Shown: one piece after another, positions 7,742 through 10,990 of the stretch
Numbering within the stretch: the stretch's first letter is position 1
How the letters are laid out: the number at the start of each line of letters is the position of its first letter
Source: Pseudomonadota bacterium
GTDB taxonomy: Bacteria; Desulfobacterota; BSN033; WVXP01; G020346125
NCBI GenBank assembly: GCA_030608745.1
Contig: JAUWDQ010000073.1
Span: 1-10,990, forward strand
Direction: 5' to 3'
Length of the DNA: 10,990 nt
The notes under the pieces: model-generated
What the model saw: the letters and a program-made list of their open reading frames with translations, nothing else
What the model was told of the DNA's origin: nothing
The model's database searches: none
Made by a program: the position numbers and the translations under genes

Positions 7742-8150
7742 TCACTGGGTTAATTCCTTCTGCCGGTCAGCGAAGATGGTCACTGAAAAGGTGAAGATGT
7801 GGAGAAGTTTACTGTGGGGGATGTAGATGAAAAAGATGAGGCTGGGGATCACATGGAAGTACCAGAGGAAGTCAGCGTTCAGTTTCATATCTCTGAGGAA
7901 TTGGGATAAGAAATACCCCCCAAAGGAGACCCAGTCTCTAAAAGGATTTTGAGCTTCTCCCATTTGGTGGCATCTTCCGTTCCCTCAATGCTTCCCTCCA
8001 GCCAGATGCCATACGAAAGGCCATCCCACCCAAAAAGAGGAACGCCGTGGGAATGAACATCAGATATTCGTGATAAGGCGTCAGGGGCAAGGACAATCCG
8101 AGCCTTCGATGAGCAGCGGAAGAAACGAATTCTCTGTAAAAATGGCGCAA
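7742..8150 (-). pseudogene. Frameshifted fragment of a NarI/HdrE-like haem b membrane subunit
   Basis: Two membrane segments typical of quinone-linked cytochrome b subunits (NarI/DsrM/HdrE type, also found fused to HdrD-like proteins) lie in different minus-strand frames. The upstream part (about 8100-7990) reads PYHEYLMFIPTAFLFLGGMA followed by FRMASGWREALRE, and stops at a TAG at 7938-7940. The downstream part (about 7955-7742) is shifted in frame and reads NADFLWYFHVIPSLIFFIYI then PHSKLLHIFTF, ending in LTQ and a stop. The WYFH...IPHSKLLHIFT pattern resembles the haem-ligating helix followed by the conserved SK-H-F loop of this family. The combined product is far shorter than a working subunit, the N-terminus has no convincing start (only TTG at 8150), and the helices expected between the two blocks are missing. 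Family placement rests on motif memory and is moderately sure; the frameshift assumes one ancestral gene. Confidence 0.55.
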
Positions 8151-8201
8151 ATTCTACAAATAACGTTTGATTTATCCACTTGAATATGCAATGAATTTTC
8201 C

Positions 8202-8228
8202 TTGACAAATGTTACCATATTTGGTACC
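8202..8228 (+). promoter_or_regulatory. TTGACA box followed by operator-like dyad
   Basis: A perfect -35 hexamer TTGACA (8202-8207) is followed 3 nt later by an inverted repeat GTTACCA-TATT-TGGTACC (8211-8228, 6 of 7 pairs). The expected -10 position holds TACCTA, a poor match, and no credible rightward gene follows. It may be the remains of an autoregulated promoter whose gene has been lost, or chance. It sits between the two gene relics. Confidence 0.25.
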
Positions 8229-8246
8229 TACAAAAACGCTGAATTT

Positions 8247-8495
8247 CTAGACGGCCGGAACTATCACTGCTGTTTTCGTGACCAAAGATTTCTCCCATTG
8301 ATCGCATCCGCCGATGAGCAAGCCTTTCTCCGATCTGGAACCTTCCGCAACGCCCTTGGCGACTCGACGAAACATCGCCCGGGGAGTTTCCACGATTCGT
8401 CCCTGTTCGTCCTTGAGGAGATATCTTCGCTCCAGGACCTTTCGGGCATTGGCCGAAAGAGGGATATCGTCCATATTGGTGGGTTTGCGCTCCAT
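8247..8495 (-). pseudogene. nrdJ: 5' remnant of class II (B12-dependent) ribonucleotide reductase
   Basis: The 82-codon leftward ORF begins MERKPTNMDDIPLSANARKV and continues LERRYLLKDEQGRIVETPRA then MFRRVAKGVAEG. Residues ~13-52 match the N-terminal helix region of adenosylcobalamin-dependent ribonucleoside reductases, where (N)A-x-x-VL-x-RYL-x-KDE-x-G-x-x-ETP-x-x-MFRRVA is characteristic. After about residue 52 (near 8342) the similarity ends abruptly and the ORF stops 30 codons later. No other minus-strand frame restores the expected downstream sequence, and none of the catalytic Cys or finger-loop region is present. A real NrdJ is many hundreds of residues, so this is a deletion remnant, not a working enzyme. 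The ATG at 8495 is a plausible native start, with a possible relic promoter at 8553-8582. Family identity is based on motif recognition. Confidence 0.6.
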
Positions 8496-8552
8496 GACGA
8501 AAAGCTTTCCCAGGATTCAAGGCACCGTGGCATTGAAAGGGCCTTCGACTAA

Positions 8553-8582
8553 TTGATACAATTATTCTGTTGGCACTGTCAA
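8553..8582 (-). promoter_or_regulatory. Possible relic promoter of the nrdJ fragment
   Basis: Minus strand TTGACA (8582-8577), 18-nt spacer, TATCAA (8558-8553), about 60 nt before the ATG of the nrdJ remnant. The -35 is perfect and the -10 is 4/6. If active it now drives transcription into dead sequence and on toward the NarI-like relic. Confidence 0.35.
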
Positions 8583-8676
8583 CGGGAACGGGGCGGAAAC
8601 GTACTCTTTATTCGTCCATGGGACATAGCCTATTATGGAGAAAATGGAAGAGGTAAAGAGTCAAGGTCACATCATT

Positions 8677-8696
8677 TATCGTCGGGTATCGTCGGG
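8677..8696 (+). repeat. Two-copy tandem decamer
   Basis: The decamer TATCGTCGGG occurs twice in perfect tandem (8677-8686 and 8687-8696), 28 nt left of the palindromic element. It could be a slippage product or a tandem binding site; nothing else supports a function. Confidence 0.6.
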
Positions 8697-8724
8697 CTTT
8701 CTTATTTATAGCTTATTCATAATT

Positions 8725-8878
8725 GACGGCTTCGTAAAAAGTCCATCTGCTACGTTCCGCTTCAGCCTTCGTCACTGCAGCGTACGTCTATAGTACGCTT
8801 CATTCCTAAAGATTTGCGCGCCTTGCATCTGGAGCTTTTTACTGTGCCGTCTGATTTATGACTTTTTACGAAACCATC
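8725..8878. mobile_element. MITE-like palindromic repeat element
   Basis: The 154-bp non-coding element is bounded by imperfect inverted repeats: GACGGCTTCGTAAAAAGTC at 8725-8743 and its complement at 8860-8878 (17 of 19 positions). The hexamer ATAATT flanks both ends (8719-8724 and 8879-8884; 8 bp, TCATAATT, if the terminal TC is counted), as expected for a target-site duplication. Inside is a 7-bp perfect hairpin AGCGTAC/GTACGCT (8779-8785 and 8793-8799) with a 7-nt loop. A second right arm at 8835-8851 also pairs with the left arm (14 of 17). It encodes no transposase, so it would have to be moved in trans. I recall GTAAAAAGTC-type repeats as frequent in Desulfobacterota genomes, but cannot confirm that here. 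It ends 16 nt before hdrC. Confidence 0.65.
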
Positions 8879-8894
8879 ATAATTTATAAACCAG

Positions 8895-9407
8895 ATGATC
8901 AAATCGAATCAACTAGATCCGGATTTTAAGAGCGAAATATCAAAGGAGCCTGGCGGGGAACACCTTAAGCGATGTTTCTCCTGTGGCACATGTACCGCCG
9001 GGTGTCCCGTCAGGGACATCACTGAAAAGTACAACCCCAGGAAGATCATCCGCATGGCTATCCTTGGCTTGAGGGACGAAGTCCTTTCAAGCGATTTTAT
9101 CTGGCTCTGTTCCAGTTGCTACTCCTGCTACGAGAGATGCCCCCAGGATGTTAGGATTCCCGAGTTGATGAATGCGATCAAAAATATCGCCGTAAGGGAG
9201 GGATACCTGCCAGGAGCATATCGAACGCAGGTCGACCTCTTATGGGATCACGGTCGACTCCTGGAGATCTCCGATTTCGAAAATGAAGAGCGCCAGAGAC
9301 ATGGGCTTCCCCCCATCTATGAGAAGGTAGAAGGGGTTCGTCGTATTCTTAAGGTAACCGGTGTGGATAAGCTTAGAGGCTCCAGGGAAAATTCCCGTGA
9401 GGAATAG
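8895..9407 (+). CDS. hdrC: Heterodisulfide reductase-like subunit C
   Basis: Small soluble iron-sulfur protein that passes electrons between the flavin subunit HdrA and HdrB. At 170 aa it matches the family. Two [4Fe-4S] motifs are visible: C27-x2-C30-x2-C33-x3-C37 in CFSCGTCTAGCP, and C72-x2-C75-x2-C78-x3-C82 in CSSCYSCYERCP. The N-terminal LDPDF...GGEHLKRC is typical, which supports the ATG at 8895 even though no Shine-Dalgarno precedes it (AAACCAG only). The palindromic element ends 16 nt upstream, so the native leader has probably been replaced. It is the first gene of hdrCBA, with 3 nt to hdrB. In methanogens HdrABC reduces CoM-S-S-CoB; in bacteria the oxidant is usually unknown. A QmoC-like role is excluded because there is no membrane domain. 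Confidence 0.92.
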   Translation: MIKSNQLDPDFKSEISKEPGGEHLKRCFSCGTCTAGCPVRDITEKYNPRKIIRMAILGLRDEVLSSDFIWLCSSCYSCYERCPQDVRIPELMNAIKNIAVREGYLPGAYRTQVDLLWDHGRLLEISDFENEERQRHGLPPIYEKVEGVRRILKVTGVDKLRGSRENSREE

Positions 9408-9410
9408 TTC

Positions 9411-10310
9411 ATGCGATACGCCTTGTACCTCGGATGTACGATCCCGGGAAGGGTCTTGAATTATGAGATCTCAGCGAGAAGGGTTGCCGAAGGGTTAGGC
9501 ATCGAGTTGGTTGACATCGGGGACTTCGCATGCTGCGGCTTCCCCGTCAAAGCGGTGAACCGTCATGCTGCCTTGCTGATGGCCGCAAGAAACCTCATCC
9601 TGGCCGAAGAAAATGGCCTGAATATCTGCACCCTTTGTAGCGCCTGTACGGGGATGTTGACGGAGGCCAATCGAGAACTGAGGGAAAATACAGACCTTGC
9701 CCTTCGCCTAAACCAGGGGATTATGGAATCCACAGGGAGACGCTATCACGGAAGGGTCGAGGTGAAGCATTTTGCCAGGGTACTTTACGAGGATATCGGG
9801 CTGGGGAGGATAAAGGAGAGGATTGTCGTAGACCTCAGCGAGTTGAACCTTGCCCCCCACTATGGATGTCACTACCTCAAACCCTCCGATATGTATCACC
9901 ACATCGAAGACCCCGAAAATCCCGAAAGCCTGGATCAGCTCATTGAGGTCACTGGGGCTCATTCCATCCACTATGAGGGGGAAAACCAGTGCTGCGGCGG
10001 GGGGATCTTGGCAATGGACGAAGAGACGGCCTTAGCCATGACCAAGGGAAAACTCGATCACATAAAAGCCGCCCACGGGGATGCCATGGTTTTGATCTGC
10101 CCCTTTTGTGACATCATGTATGAGTTCAATCAGAGAAGGATTGAAAGGGCCTTCACGACCGAATTTAAGCTGCCCGTCCTCTTCTATCCCCAGATTTTAG
10201 GGTTGGCTATGGGTATACCACCCGAAGAGCTGGGGCTTCATCTCAATCGAGTCAAGACCAGGCACTTAATGGAGAGGGTTTTTCCATCAGAAGAGCGGTC
10301 GAGTAAATAA
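9411..10310 (+). CDS. hdrB: Heterodisulfide reductase-like subunit B (two CCG domains)
   Basis: Catalytic subunit that in methanogens holds two non-cubane [4Fe-4S] clusters and reduces a disulfide. Length 299 aa. Both cysteine-rich CCG signatures are complete: C9, C41-C42, C76, C79 (with an extra C73), and C153, C194-C195, C230, C233, so both cluster sites should load. No membrane segments. The ATG at 9411 lies 3 nt after the hdrC stop with GAGGA at a usable distance, and its stop TAA overlaps the hdrA ATG (TAATG), a sign of translational coupling. The true substrate in a bacterium lacking coenzymes M and B is not known; disulfides or thiol carriers are family-level guesses. The intact second CCG domain argues for an active catalytic site rather than a purely structural subunit. 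Confidence 0.92.
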   Translation: MRYALYLGCTIPGRVLNYEISARRVAEGLGIELVDIGDFACCGFPVKAVNRHAALLMAARNLILAEENGLNICTLCSACTGMLTEANRELRENTDLALRLNQGIMESTGRRYHGRVEVKHFARVLYEDIGLGRIKERIVVDLSELNLAPHYGCHYLKPSDMYHHIEDPENPESLDQLIEVTGAHSIHYEGENQCCGGGILAMDEETALAMTKGKLDHIKAAHGDAMVLICPFCDIMYEFNQRRIERAFTTEFKLPVLFYPQILGLAMGIPPEELGLHLNRVKTRHLMERVFPSEERSSK

Positions 10311-10990
10311 TGAGAAGCTCGAATAAACCCACATTACACACATCCGACTCCTCGGAAACTATCATCGGATCGGTGATGGTAGTCGGTGGCGGAATTGGGG
10401 GAATCCAGGCCTCTATGGATCTCGCTGAGTCGGGATTTAAAGCCTACATAGTGGAAAAGAACATGAGCATCGGGGGTACGATGGCCCAACTCGATAAAAC
10501 TTTCCCCACCAATGATTGCTCCATGTGCATCCTGTCTCCCAAGCTGGTGGATGCCGGCCGTCATCGAAATATCGAGCTGCTGACCAATTCCCAGGTGGAA
10601 AAAGTTGATGGACAGCCGGGACACTTCCGAGTAACGGTGCGGAAAAAAGCCCGCTACGTCGATCTGAACAAATGCAAGGCATGTGGGGATTGTATTGAGG
10701 TCTGTCCAGTCCTCTTGCCAAATGAGTTCGAAAGGGGTTTAGTAGATCGTCATGCCATCTATCAGCTCTACCCTCAGGCAACCCCAAGCGCTTATGGCAT
10801 CGATAAACGGGGAACCCCTCCCTGTCGAGCTCAATGCCCCCTCCATGTGAGCGCCCAAGGATATATTGCCTTAATTTCGGTGGGGAAATTCGAAGAGGCC
10901 CTGTCACTGATTAGACGCCAAAATCCCTTCCCCGGGATTACGGGCCGTATCTGTACCCGTCCGTGCGAAAAGCCGTGTCAAAGAAAAGAT
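10310..10990 (+). CDS. hdrA: HdrA-like flavin subunit with GltD-type insertion, 3' end outside window
   Basis: FAD-containing hub of the Hdr complex. 227 codons are present. After a 20-residue leader comes the FAD dinucleotide fold GGGIGG (26-31) with E49 ending the second strand. The HdrA signature follows: GGTMAQLDKTFPTNDCSMC (C70, C73) then ILSPKLVDAGRH. A ferredoxin motif C122-x2-C125-x2-C128-x3-C132 is next. From residue ~170 the sequence switches to the N-terminal iron-sulfur domain of glutamate synthase small subunit (GltD): C172, C176, GKFEEALSLIRRQNPFPGI, then C215, C219, C223 in GRICTRPCEKPCQR. Such long HdrA-GltD chimeras occur in anaerobic bacteria and suggest NAD(P)H exchange, possibly flavin-based bifurcation. 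The start overlaps the hdrB stop by one base, with no strong ribosome site. The remaining domains, including any second flavin site, lie beyond the edge. Confidence 0.9.
   Translation, partial: MRSSNKPTLHTSDSSETIIGSVMVVGGGIGGIQASMDLAESGFKAYIVEKNMSIGGTMAQLDKTFPTNDCSMCILSPKLVDAGRHRNIELLTNSQVEKVDGQPGHFRVTVRKKARYVDLNKCKACGDCIEVCPVLLPNEFERGLVDRHAIYQLYPQATPSAYGIDKRGTPPCRAQCPLHVSAQGYIALISVGKFEEALSLIRRQNPFPGITGRICTRPCEKPCQRKD

Noticed and set aside
7742..7963. Intact small membrane protein
   Set aside because: The 73 codons carry only one helix pair's worth of a known larger family, lack a ribosome site and sit directly after the out-of-frame remainder of the same family.
7885..8208. 107-codon leftward frame overlapping the NarI-like relic
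   Set aside because: The membrane-protein similarity lies in the other two frames; this one lacks hydrophobic segments and known motifs.
8202..8552. 116-codon rightward open frame over the nrdJ relic
   Set aside because: It starts at a TTG within the TTGACA box and runs antisense to the NrdJ-like sequence; no recognisable product or ribosome site.
8677..8696. CRISPR or iteron array
   Set aside because: Only two tandem copies of a decamer, without spacers.
8635..8790. Short rightward ORF starting MEKMEEVKSQG before hdrC
   Set aside because: About 51 codons running into the repeat element, with no family resemblance; likely chance or ancient remnant.
8725..8878. Interpretation as a transcription terminator or small RNA gene
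   Set aside because: Inverted termini with flanking direct repeats and a long A/T-tipped arm fit an inserted element better; the neighbouring genes do not converge on it.

Overview
This window looks like a chromosomal segment from an anaerobic bacterium. The best guess is a Desulfobacterota ('deltaproteobacterial') or similar sulfate-reducing or syntrophic lineage. The evidence is a heterodisulfide-reductase-like hdrC-hdrB-hdrA operon whose HdrA carries a GltD-type iron-sulfur insertion, an alanyl-tRNA synthetase with a cysteine-rich insertion of the kind I associate with that group, and a thpR-recA-pilT-alaS cluster. The lineage call is inference; no 16S or phylogeny is possible here.

Layout. 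Bases 1-4633 hold a tightly packed leftward operon read as thpR, recA, pilT, alaS. alaS runs off the left edge. A sigma-70-like promoter lies at 4606-4633, thpR and recA are 4 nt apart, recA and pilT overlap by 14 nt, and pilT and alaS are 18 nt apart. Bases 4634-4852 are non-coding apart from a possible weak terminator for the next gene and a doubtful 30-codon ORF. Bases 4853-7588 encode, leftward, a complete P2A-type Ca2+-transporting ATPase with its own candidate promoter, which contains a perfect 13-bp dyad. Bases 7742-8560 contain no intact gene. They hold two decayed leftward relics: a frameshifted fragment of a NarI/HdrE-like haem b membrane subunit, and the first ~50 codons of a class II (B12-dependent) ribonucleotide reductase. 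Bases 8725-8878 form a 154-bp MITE-like palindromic element with 19-bp imperfect terminal inverted repeats and a short flanking direct repeat. From 8895 to the right edge runs the rightward hdrC-hdrB-hdrA operon; hdrA is cut off by the window end.

How it fits together. The left operon is housekeeping and DNA maintenance: RNA end processing, recombination, pilus retraction and tRNA charging. The right operon encodes soluble cytoplasmic electron-transfer machinery. HdrC delivers electrons through two [4Fe-4S] clusters to the two CCG cluster sites of HdrB. HdrA is the flavin hub, and its GltD-like insertion suggests an NAD(P)H-linked partner. The zone between the P-type ATPase and the hdr operon is a decay and insertion hotspot. 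A membrane quinone-type subunit and a ribonucleotide reductase have been broken there, and a mobile repeat has landed 16 nt before hdrC. I see no clearly new defence or mobile system. The most unusual items are the palindromic element that forms the hdr leader and the two gene relics.
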